The position numbers were made by a program, and so were the translations under genes. Shown one piece after another: positions 1-11,476 of a stretch of DNA of 64,000 nucleotides; positions within the stretch are counted from its first letter, which is position 1; each line of letters opens with the position of its first letter. The notes under the pieces were generated by a model, which worked only from the letters and a program-made list of their open reading frames with translations, made no database searches and was not told where the DNA came from. Source of the DNA: Balanoglossus misakiensis (lineage: Eukaryota > Hemichordata); contig CM082579.2 of NCBI GenBank assembly GCA_040954595.2, positions 6,572,001 through 6,636,000 on the forward strand, read 5' to 3'.

Positions 1-1485
1 GCAACCATCCCAAGAGTGGGTCAAGTCGTCTACTAGATATATATACACTACAGTCAGCCCATCTTTCAGCGTACAATTTTCAGGGAGATCAGTCTCAGGG
101 AATTCTATATCTATGCTGTTTTGAAATACTGCAGCTGACTTGGAATGCATTTCCTAAGTAGATTAACAGATCTGCCTGCATATATAGCTATGCCGTGTGG
201 CCACACGCAGTGGGTATATGACTTTATGATAACTCTCAAGCTGAGTTGATCATATTTTGTAATTCCCCTTGACAAAAGTAAGGAATGCGATACGGAACAT
301 ATGCTGGTATTAAAACATAACTCTGATTTGGATCATATATGTATGCTCCACTGCTAGGAATATATGCAGGCCTGTCTGGAAACAGTCATTGTAAAGGAGA
401 CCTACATTGTGGACTCTAAATACACCAAGATAATGTAGAATATATAGACTCCAAGGAAAAAAAAATGAATTTTGAAGCCAGACTGAAAACAACTCAATAA
501 AAGATCGTTAAAGCTAGATGCAGTCTGCATATGATATTACACATACCATATAATATTATTAAACAGTCTCAGCTTGTCCTGGAAGCCAAATCAACTATTT
601 ATAGCTGCGTCATAATTTTTTCCCCTAAGCTTAGGACCATATTTCGCCGTTGGCTTAGCACTATTCTACAAATTGCTACCTAAAACTCCCATATTGACAT
701 AACCTTTGGGAATTTTCAAAGAACTTTTCCAGCAGTATAAACTTAATGATTGCAAAGCATGTCAATATCGTCAATACTGTGTGATGTTTGAGCTTTGTTT
801 CCGTATGTTCGTAGCGTATAACATTTTATTACAGTTCAAATTATAACCCAGCATGATGGTTGCAAACTAATATTACACCAGTGGCCATGATTACCATCGC
901 CATAGGAACTTGCCTAATGGTTTATAATAAGGCGGTCAAGCATACACCCACCGACTCTGACCAGATTCCCCTTTCAGTCGTCATGGAAACAAGAAATCAG
1001 ATCAATCACGCAATTCGGACGATTTTCGTGGAATTAATTTGCACAAAAGCTAGTTTCTTAGAATGGGCTGAATTTTAATAATCATCGCAACCTAACTACC
1101 ATCTGAGTGCTTCAACAGGAGTTCACCATAAACCATGTCATATTTAATATTTCCTCTTCTCCCAGCAGGCTTTGATGTTTTGACAAGAAACTGCTCCATT
1201 ACCGTTATACTGATTTCACAAGCATAATGGTCTTACTGACACTTCTTAAAATTCTTTGCAAAAAATTCACATACCATTTATAATCGAGTGGCTTCCTTCC
1301 ATTTGCAGAGAGTTAGCTTACATCCAAGACCCGATGCTATGTATACTAAAAGGTTTCCTTCCTTCCTGTGCAGACAGCTTTGTGGAAGGTTGCCCAACAT
1401 AGCAAAATAGTCAATGTCTTTTTATTGCATTGTGTGTTTTATGTACAAAAAAAATTCAGCTTTATTACAAGAATTTGCTGACATG
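1..1485. other. Non-coding region, no gene seen
   Basis: AT-rich sequence with only short open frames, the longest about 70 codons. None resembles a known protein or is bounded by paired splice sites. I see no RNA gene or clear repeat here. Confidence 0.5.
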
Positions 1486-3215
1486 TTAAAGGGACAGTAG
1501 GTGAAACATTTGATAAAAATTTTTGCTATTTTTATCCTGTGCATGTATAGACTACACTTTCTTGTTCTACTCCCTGAAGAATGTCTAAAAGCCATGTATT
1601 TAGCTTGTCAATAAAAGCTCTGTGTATAATGCGTAAAGAGCAAATTATTTTTGTTGATATTTCAATATTTATTTGGACTAAATTTAATAGCCATCAATAA
1701 CATCGCTGGCACAAATTTTATGAAAGATTCAGGGTTTCGTTACAATCTTGGAATGACACTGGCAAGGTTTTGCACACATCAAAAAAGATGTGTGCATCGG
1801 AACTAACAGCGACCGCATGATATGGAGGTCAAATGCAGGATTAATGACATTCAGCATTCCAATCAAACAGCATGATAAAAATGTAACACCAGCATCATCA
1901 ATTGAGCCGGTTCCCATGCCAACGCAACTTGCATGTGTTCGGTTTCCAAGTTATCCACAGCCAGCCTCAAGCAAGCCTCACACAAACCCCATGAATAAAA
2001 AATCATCAGCAGTTAAGATGGCTTCTGTTTACTAAGTTCTGAAGATTCATACTTTTTTACAGCGCTGACTTGACGGTTCCCAATCACCCAGAGCAAAGAT
2101 AATCAGTTACCTACAGCACCATACTGCTAAACATTCCAATATCAGAACTCAATTAAAATTTTATAAGGTTTACTTTACTAAATTGCTCCATACTAAAATA
2201 GGTTTACTATACTTTTTTCATAATATTCCTTCATGTATTATTAACTTTGTGGGATTATACATCATATACACTGTTATGATTTCTGACCGAGAAGTGAGGT
2301 CACATGCACTTCTACCTGGGGACAATTTATTAAACTTCAAAACGTACAAATTACTCAGCAAATTACATGTCTGTAGATATAAATCACGCGGAATTGGACC
2401 GAAGTGTTACAATGCTAGTATTCTGTATAAATCAGACTAATTTTATGGACCTTATCGTGACAGTCCACAAAAAACATTAATGGGCTACTAAATCAAATAC
2501 TAAGTCATTCCAGAGAATCAATATAGTCTGGGGAAGATTACACATTCGATCATTAAGTAAATCGCGATATCACCAGGCAAATTCAAATTTTGTCAATAAT
2601 TTGGGCACATTTTTCATGCTCTACAAAAAATTTTGACCCAAAATCCACAGACAGAATTGATCAACACAAACGCTACACGGACGTGTAATATGTACGAAAC
2701 ACTGCAAATAATATGAGGTTGCCATGGTTTTGGATTGTTTTTTCAATTTACCCTCAAAACAATCATGATTCACTGAGTTGTACATCAATGATTCCATGAT
2801 GATTTCAAACTTACCGTTACATCAAACAGGGATAATGCGCAACTTTCCCAAACTCAGTACCCGGTCCATGGTGTCTATGCAAATATCTCACACTGCTACA
2901 CTGCAGTTCAAACTAACGTCATTTATACGTCCCGTAATAACCATATCTTACCACAGCGATCCACAAGAGGAGAATACCCCCTCGAAGGCAGGTATCTCCT
3001 TACATGTGGTCGTGTTCGGATGAATGGAGTAGCTATGGCAACAACTTTTCATATGAATAATGTAACCTCGTTTAGAGTGAACTGTCAAAGCGATAACTTA
3101 TGATGGAACAGTAGAGTTGAACATGGCAGCAAGCATGATCATATTCTCCATTAAGAAGTGTAAAAATATATTTTTTTCTTCTACAAATATGTTGAAAGTC
3201 ACGGTGTCCCTTTAA
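1486..3215. mobile_element. Possible TTAA-bounded element or two separate element ends
   Basis: The left edge reads TTAAAGGGACA and the right edge is its exact inverse, TGTCCCTTTAA, 1.73 kb apart. The same terminal word bounds the compact element at 4,707-5,045. Similarity between the two ends stops after about 11 bp and no transposase frame lies between them. This may be one decayed non-autonomous element or two unrelated insertions that happen to face each other. Confidence 0.3.
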
Positions 3216-4706
3216 TCAGAATGTGAATTTTTTTATACCAAAAAGTCTAGTGTGGAATATCCTGTGAATAAGGGCTGGTGACATGATGTTAACACTTAAG
3301 TAGCATGTTTATTAAACCTTTCAGCAGACTACTTCAGTCCATTAAACACTTTTGTTGCTGTAAGACATGGTTGGAGAGACCGGACCTGTACACGTGGGCT
3401 GGGGGTGACGGGGGTCAAGTGAGAAAATTCTTGCAGGGATAACGCTGTGAAAGTTGAACACAGAAAAAATAAGAGAAGCAACGTACTTTACCTTTCATCC
3501 CCTGAAGATGACTGTAACTAGTATTTGTTTTAAAATTAATTACTTTTTCAGTAGGGAGGGATTATTTTGTGAAATACTGAATCAATACTGCCAGGTTTGA
3601 AAATTGTTTTATATACATACTTTCCCTCCATTTACCTTTTCACCATCATCGCCAAAAGCAATGGACTTGAAGTTGAACCATACCACATCCACAGGATTAT
3701 TCCAAATTCCACAATACCCACATTGCTGACAGAAGACCAGAGGGGACACCCCCCACCCCTTTCAAGATTTGACTCCAGCCTTGAATTTCAATCTATAGCT
3801 TTTACACAACACCAGACTTCGTACGCTTATCAAGGGGATAATATGGAGCATTCCTCATCCGAAAAAGCAATTATGGACGTATTTCCAATCAGCAGAGCCA
3901 AATGCTCAGCTCCTGCAAATAGTATTCAAATTGACAAACCAAATTCCTCAGAACTGATTTCCAAAGATTAACCTACCCCATAAAACATCCCCTTTTCGTA
4001 GCAGACTATCCGCAATAAATCGAACGTGCGCTTCCATCTACAAAATTGCTGTACATAAATACCTCAGGCTGATGCAAGCGGGATGAAAGAGAATCGGCGA
4101 CTGCTTAAAATAGCTTTCCACTTCGGGGGAAGTATATACTCGGCTGAACACAGAACTCCAATGACAAAACTCACCTGGCGATATTATTAAACGCAGCCTG
4201 GGCCCTCAGCCATCCAGAGTTGGTCGGCGCACGCTGGCTTATAATTTATTATTTAAATCACCCAGTATCAACGCATCAATGCATAATTAAGCGTAAAGCT
4301 CCAGTCGCTACTGGGCGTCGCCCGGCAACCGACAGCACTTACTGGCCAACTTTGCTCAGGTTTTTTATGGCTGATGTAATGGATTTGTGATGGCCCAGGA
4401 AATTGGAAAATCCATACCAGCCACTTGTTAGGAAATATATTACTCAAGAATACAGCGTTATGTCGCGGTAAACACACATTTCTGTCGTGGAAATGATTAA
4501 TTAAGAACTTGACCCTGACACAGAATGGCACTTACTGCACATTCCTTCTTTTTCATTCCAAACAGATTTATGGACGATAAAACTGAAATATTAAAGAGCC
4601 AGGTGTTGTTGCAGAATTATTTCACATATTAAATTCTAAACTTGCACAGGTAGGAATATAGGAACTCATGTTGATAGTGATTTCACGAATGCAAGGATAT
4701 AAAACA
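3216..4706. other. Non-coding region, no gene seen
   Basis: A 124-codon open frame at 3,597-3,971 has low-complexity composition, no flanking splice logic and no family I recognise. Nothing else stands out. Confidence 0.45.
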
Positions 4707-5045
4707 TTAAAGGGACAAAGTCACTAACTTCTGACATTATTTTGGTAATCTTATTTTCTTTCGATGGATTATTTACGTTGTTCTGCTCACTGAACCATGC
4801 TTAATGACAGCTTGTAATGGTTCAATTCACATCCCGTACATGGACATATTATACATGAGCACTTCCATCATTAAATTTTTGGTCAGTACCAAAAAATATA
4901 TTGTGCAAATTATTCTCATGTTATACCCATATATAGGATGTTAGTTGAGCTATGTCAATGGGTCACTGAGCATGTTTCAGAACACCAAAAAAGAACCTAA
5001 AATAACCAAAAAGAAGATCAAAAGTTTGCGACATTGCCCCTTTAA
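4707..5045. mobile_element. MITE with TTAA ends, TTAAAGGG family
   Basis: A 339-bp element begins TTAAAGGGACAAAGTCAC. The reverse complement of its right end begins TTAAAGGGGCAATGTCGC, and the match continues for about 28 bp with four to five differences. Both edges carry TTAA, the target duplication typical of piggyBac-type elements. There is no coding capacity, so it is a miniature non-autonomous element. A shorter relative lies at 34,189-34,305. Confidence 0.65.
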
Positions 5046-5917
5046 TGGCTGTATATTTGCATCACCAGATGTTTTCTAGAAACAAAGTAAATTGACACAA
5101 GCTTCAACGCTGTTTTTTCGATTTTGATTTCTCTGCCACCACCTGAACACACACTTTGGTTGTGACCCAGTTGCGTTTTGAATGACGGCATTGATTATAT
5201 TTCAGCAGAGAAATGAATGTCCAGGGGGTTTAATTCAACAAAGACGAGGATATTCTCTAAGCATGTGCATACTTCAAGCCCGGAAAATTTGTAACAGTAA
5301 AACATGGTCAAGGCAAATAGGAAAATTTGAAAAATCTTGCGGTCCAGCGAGCAGTCTCGATACGGACGCTTCATAATCATCACAATATGTACCTGGGAAT
5401 GCTGCATGGTGACTGTCCTGATTTTCAATGAACCTGAGGGTCCATAATAAGTATACAGGGTTGAATCACTATATTCATTTACATGTTGAGTAGTTCTGTG
5501 TTTGGCAGGAAATTGAAATAGAGCAGACTTCATTTGTTATGGTTGAAATGTTATCTGCATCAACTCCAAACATGTATTTTTGTTTTTAACATTTTACAAA
5601 AATCCGAAAATGTCTACTACAACAATTTGTCAAAACATACATACAGATGATGGATGCCAACACAGATCCCACTGCCACTGGTATACACATACACCAGGGA
5701 AAATATGATCTGTGATAAGACGAATAACCTTTTTTTCACATATTACAAAAATAAAACATTTGTTTTGCAGAAAAGAAAGATATTCATCAGCAGTTTGTCT
5801 GCCTGCCTACATTTCAACATTTGATTTTCATGATCTATGGCCCAGATGGCAGAGAAACCACTAGAAAGGAAGTGAGCTTATAATGCAGTACTGGATAAGT
5901 GTCAATCCTGATGTCAT

Positions 5918-5931
5918 GTTGCCATGGTAAC
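5918..5931. promoter_or_regulatory. Perfect palindromic RFX X-box
   Basis: The 14-mer GTTGCCATGGTAAC fits the full RFX-factor consensus (two half-sites, no mismatch). RFX sites commonly drive ciliary genes. No gene is recognisable within about 5 kb, so the target, if there is one, is unknown and may lie outside the window. Confidence 0.4.
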
Positions 5932-6082
5932 AACTTTGGGGATGACCCCAGAATTCCTAATGAAAATTGCCGATGTTGCTGTTTATATAAATTGTAATCT
6001 GGTGCTGGACAGCGCACATATTCAATCAAGAAAACATTTCTGTCACATAGTTGTTATACGGTAATTGCCATGACATGTCAGA

Positions 6083-6335
6083 CAGGGTTCAGACTTGCTC
6101 AAATTTCCAAGACTTTCCAGGTTTTTTTTCCCAATTGGATAATTTAAGGTCGAAAATGCCATTTACTAGGAATGATTGATTCCTCAGTAGTTTTGTAATC
6201 TTTGTAGTCAATTTTCCAAGACATTTTAAGGAAAAAATTCTCTCCCCCAAGACTTTAAGGACTTTTTACAGGAGAGGTTTAAAATTCCAATAAGGTTTAA
6301 AATCAAAGAATTTCCAAGGAGCATTATGAACTCTG
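6083..6335. mobile_element. hAT-like non-autonomous element
   Basis: A 253-bp block starts CAGGGTTCAGA and ends with the near inverse ATGAACTCTG. The interior is full of variants of TTCCAAGACTTT and its relatives. CAGGGTTC-type ends with CCAAGGA-rich interiors are typical of non-autonomous hAT elements in animals. I cannot see a clear 8-bp target duplication, so the exact borders are uncertain. No transposase is encoded. Confidence 0.5.
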
Positions 6336-8231
6336 AGTAAAGAATCAGAAATTACTAATATTGCTGTTAGATCCAAGATCTGCTGGCCATGAGCTTGGAG
6401 GTCTTAAAGGCTTTGCAGAGTCAATTCCTCCATTCACTGTGCACAATTTCCATGGACCACTTCGCGGATAAAATAACGCAGGGGGTTGTGGGACAGTTTG
6501 CGTTCTGATCGCGTGCATTAGCCATATTGTACTAGACGCTATGTTGAACGCAAATTATACCATCATGCATTGCAGATACCCTATCCGCGAATTAACAGAG
6601 GTGCACAACACGCTGGTATATTACATTAACAAAAGCGTCACCCTATTTCGCATATTAACACCTCAGAAAATGAAATTTTATGATTAACTAAACGGTATAC
6701 TCACCCAAAGCATACAAGATCATCAAACTGATGTGTTTTTTCCTAAATTTTGCAATTTCTTCCAGTGCCAGCTGCAACACTTTATGCAGGATTTCCTCCA
6801 AACAGTATATACATCCTTCAGTTAATTACTTCACAATGAAACTGTCATATTTCATTTAGAGGCATCCGTCACCATAATTAATCTTTTCCAGGGGAGACAG
6901 AGGGTCCTATTCTCTGTGGGATGACGAATTATATTGGATTTGATTCCATAATCCTGAATGAAAGAAAAACACGCTGAATGCCAGAATGAAAGTCAGATCT
7001 CCCGGGAAAACAAGTCAATGTCTATTTATTATGCGTACGTGTGTGTTTGAGTAAAATGCATGCCAATTTCATTGTGAAGTCCTGACACTGAGGCACTGAT
7101 TTCTGTTAATCCTGTGATCTTGACACATCCATGACCCATCGTCTGATCTGCATGGCTTGGTATGGGTCGGCCTGTGCAGTCTCCCTATGGGAGAAGGGAA
7201 GTGTCTGCCTCATTGAACATCGCTTGGCTGGCGAAGATGCCCGTGGCATTTCAACCACCACCTAATCCCATTAACCCCATCTTTACTCTTCCCTGCTGGC
7301 AAACATCATCTCAACTGCTGCCCCTCAAGCGAAGAAATATTGAACATATACTTTTACGAGTGTCTTTTGTTTACTGGTTGCTTAGACAAAGTTTTGATAA
7401 ATAAAATAGGAGCAGTAATCATGAATGAGGCATGTCGTGTCCTTGAGTGACTGGTTCAGTGAATAAGCCCATCCTAAACTTTTGCTTGTACACTCATTAT
7501 CGCCCCCTCTGGTATTGCAAAGTTTTGATTTGTTTCTTTTTTTTCACACCATTAACTTTTATTAGCCAAGTATTTTTTCAAGGCTGAGTGAAGTGACAGA
7601 ACAAACTTTTTTTTATCATCTCCTGGGGGAAAATACTAACCAGGGGAAGAAATTCTACACTGTGCTTATGAAATGTGCAGTGTTGTTAGCGAAGATTTCA
7701 GACAAGATTTTCAGTATTTTAGTTCTCTTCATCAACCATGTTGTCACTGATTTCGATCCTAATCTTTTTTCTACATGTTTTGTAAACTTTTTATCCTCCC
7801 TCCTGTTTATCATTGACCTTTTATCCTAAAAAAAGTATCCTATCCCACAAACCTTTCAAGGTCTATCTCTCATGTTAATCATAACAATAATATGGTTTAA
7901 CTTTGCATGTTTTGAAACTGACAAATATGAAAGACACAACAAGATGTATGGGGGTCCAATGTTGTTGTCACCCTGATTCTCAAATGTCATTTTGTTTTCT
8001 CACAAAATAACAACTTTTCGGCTGTCTTTTGAACCCAGTTTAACAAACTTGCCTGAAACCATAGTCAATAAATCTCTATCTTTCAGGGCAGCATTCTTTG
8101 ATTGTCGTTTTAATTTGGTTGTTTTTGGACGAAATGGACTCTTTCGCACAGGTATATATGTGTACATAATGGACATATGTATCTCATCATTAAAATATCA
8201 GTACATGTATTAACATATTTTGACACGTAAA
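6336..8231. other. Non-coding region, no gene seen
   Basis: Only short open frames of 80 codons or fewer. None is bounded by matching splice sites or similar to a known family. I see nothing else to annotate. Confidence 0.45.
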
Positions 8232-8396
8232 GTGAAACCTGTCATTACGGACACCTCTCTAATCAGGAAACATCGCTTTTAACTTATTTAAGTACATATG
8301 TATAAAGGACCGACATATTTTAAGTTTTAATTTGAATAGAATGTTACCTTAAAGACACCTCTGTTTCAAAAGGTGTCTTTAATAGACAGGTTTCAC
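8232..8396. mobile_element. MITE with GTGAAACCTGTC terminal inverted repeats
   Basis: A 165-bp element has perfect 12-bp inverted termini, GTGAAACCTGTC on the left and GACAGGTTTCAC on the right. Subterminal GGACACCT on the left is matched by AGGTGTCT on the right. It has no coding capacity. Related single ends (AACCTGTCAAA-CTGGACAC) occur at about 28,446 and 43,674 inside DYNC2H1 introns. Confidence 0.65.
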
Positions 8397-11310
8397 AATA
8401 CATGGTTATATTTTGTGTTAATGTAAGACTTAATGTACTACGTCCTAACCTTCCAAGTGAATGTAACTTCACCTCCAAACCAGTTATACAGTCCAGGTAT
8501 ATGGCAATACACCAGATGAAAACTCATCCACCAGTCAGCTTCCAACCAGGTGCACGATACAGCTCTTCCCGACTGAAAAACAAGTCGAAAAATATTTCAT
8601 GTCATTCTTTAAGAAAACTGGAGAAGTTTCGCAAAGGCTTTTAAAATTCCTTCACAGCAACGCCGTGTACACCTCACCCGACTGACGGAGAAATATGCCA
8701 GACGTTTGAAGCATGGTTAGCTGTCATTGTGATGTTAATCGCCCCGGCTATGGATGAGATGTTACGAGTACCTGAGGGGGTTGTTGAAAACCTGGCTTGT
8801 CTTACAAATAGCTAAACACACCCCCAGTTATCGGAAACTGCATAGCTTTAGGTACACATCCTGTTTATTTGATAAAGTCGCCTATCCGTGACTTGTTCCC
8901 TCAAAACTGAATATTCACGCGAGAGCACTTGTTTCCAACCCGATGCCTTTCGCGAACCTCTGCAAATATACCATCCACTGCACAAGCACACAATCCAGGC
9001 TAATTAACCTCATGCAGTGTTGACCTCCATGCTGCTTTTATACGAGTACCTGGCCTTAAATAATTTCACTGGGTGACCCATATCACATTCATTACATTCC
9101 TCGTCCCACTTTACATAAAAAATGTCACACAACCTCTTGTGTAATTCCTATTGGTATTACACAATCCAGGAAATGTGATACATTCATCATAAAAAAGACA
9201 TCTCAGTTACTCACTGGCCAAAACTCAAATTGCGAACATTTAAAATCAAGTTTCTTTTCCCATCACAGGGTCCTTTAAAAATTACGATTGCATGTTATTT
9301 TCATGAAATAGCAATACACAACAAACATCAAATATTACCTGTATAGAGTTACATGTGTTACGCGTACACATCTTGTCAATGTCAATCTTATAAGTTGCAG
9401 AAATCTAGAAAGATGTAAAAATGTTATAAAGTTTCAAGATACACAGATGACTCTTATACTTCTTATACTTCACAGGTAATTCATAAAATTGCACTTCATA
9501 GTCTTGAGAGAAAGTTGTGTACACAAGATCGAGCGTCATCATACATGTACTCCCCCCCCCCCTTTTTTTTTGCTGCACTTGAAAAAACATCGGTCGCGTA
9601 CACAGGATCAAGAACTTAGATGGACACAGCCATGCCAGTTCGTGACAACACATTATATCTTTCGAACATCTAGCATTAACTACGAGTCACTTGGTTCCGC
9701 GATTTCTTGTACGTTCAACATTCCTGTCACAAGAGCACAGAGAACTTTCCATGTTCTTATACCTACCGCCATGATCACTCTGCAATGTAACAACTCCTGT
9801 TATTGGTGCGTTCGAAACGAAGTCTCTGATTGGCTAATAGTTTCAAAAAGTTTTCAAACTTTGGGTCAACCGGGAAACCGCACAGATAAAGGCGTTCCTG
9901 GGCTGAATTGAACACATTGGCCCAGGCTGCGGAGTTACGTTTCGGATTTCAAAAAATACACGTAGTCTTTCGAGAATTTTTATCGACCCTCTCACAATAA
10001 AGTCCAAATTACTAGTATTTGCTTCAGTCTGCCTCAGGCTGCGCTCAGAGACGGCTACGCACGCAATCCGTTAGACAAATTCACGACTGAAAATAATAAA
10101 GAAACAACGATGATTTCATCATCGACACGAGACTGTTTAATCTTCTACAATGTTCATACTGTTTTCCCCTTGATGCTACTATGTACCAGCGTTTTTGTTT
10201 CAGGCGCGATCATCAGTTGCCTGTGATGTTACGGCGAATGATAATCATGTGCGCCACCATGCGGGGAATTCAAGATTCTCTTTGTTTTTCATTCCCTGCG
10301 ACTTGTGTCACACTTCTCAACATGAATGATCAGAATACGTATTACAAGTTGACATTATGGCGAAAAACAAACACAAACTAAACCTTTCTGTGCAAGTGTA
10401 GTCTAGGCGACTGTCTACAGTCTATGGGGATGGCCGATGCGGGTGTATTTGCTTTATTAGAGTCCATGGTAAAGGTAGCGCTGTTAGATTTCCGATGGTT
10501 GAAATGCGCAAGACACCACTTGTAATTTTGAGAAAAGTAACACCCTCCATTTCCTGTGTGGTCCAACAAAATTTGCGAACAATGCCAACATTTCGTACAC
10601 AAATATTGTAAAAGACCGTGTTTTTGGATAACCGATACATCGTTCTTGGTCCATCATCATTACTATATGAGTTCGAGAAAAGTTCGTCTTGTAATTTGTC
10701 AATAGTGTACTTTAAATTTTTTTAAATAAAAGAAGAAATGCGAACTTACATGACACACGTATAGACGCATATTAACAAAATAAATGAGGAAGTAATTAAA
10801 GGAATGAAACTCACTATGTAGTTTAAGATTATTATGACGATACAAAAGGAATGAAAGATCCCCCGCTTATGTCCACTCAGAGTCATTTGCGGTTGATTAC
10901 TTCGCGTAATATTATTCCCAGCAAATAATTGGTTTGATCAATAATTGACACATTCAATTTAATGTAACTAAATTAAAAAAAGACAACATTTTAATGAGAT
11001 AATTTGCGAAAATTAAGTTGTCGCCTTACATTTTGTAAATATTACCATATCGACGGTTTTATTGTTCGTTGTCCGAAAGAAACAAAACGTCGCTTTACAA
11101 TAAAATACTTTGTGAGGGCACTGCATTGTGTGCAACAATTTGTATTTTACGGCTTATTGTAATGTCAAGTAATCGTTTTTTCTTTTCTTTTTATTTGTTT
11201 GCTATCTGAAAGAAACAAAAGGCAGCGCTGAAACGCTTTTAGAGGGCACTGCTATCGATTGCGCGAAACTCCGCCTGCAGTGGTTCTCTCTTCAAAGTCT
11301 GATTGACAGC
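8397..11310. other. Non-coding region upstream of the 416-residue gene
   Basis: A short palindrome with 9-bp arms (TTGTGTAAT and its inverse) lies at about 9,138-9,163, and a C-run followed by a T-run lies at about 9,550-9,570. The longest open frame, 9,489-9,911, overlaps that homopolymer and is not convincing. No gene is recognised. Confidence 0.45.
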
Positions 11311-11326
11311 TTTGCCTCATAACAAC
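11311..11326 (-). promoter_or_regulatory. X-box-like site upstream of the 416-residue gene
   Basis: On the minus strand this reads GTTGTTATGAGGCAAA: two RFX half-sites, GTTGTT and GGCAAA, separated by a short spacer. It is about 150 bp before the start codon of the plus-strand gene, where such sites sit in ciliary genes. The match is imperfect, so this is inference. Confidence 0.35.
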
Positions 11327-11476
11327 GAGGTCGGCGTCACATGGAAACGACCGCCGCGACCACAGCACATTACAATAGACATGTCAAATCTCTGCCCAAT
11401 GGGACGCTGTAAGCCGAGAGCCAGCTAAACTCGACCAGCCGACCGATCAAAGACCACAGGTAGATCAACAAAAGTC

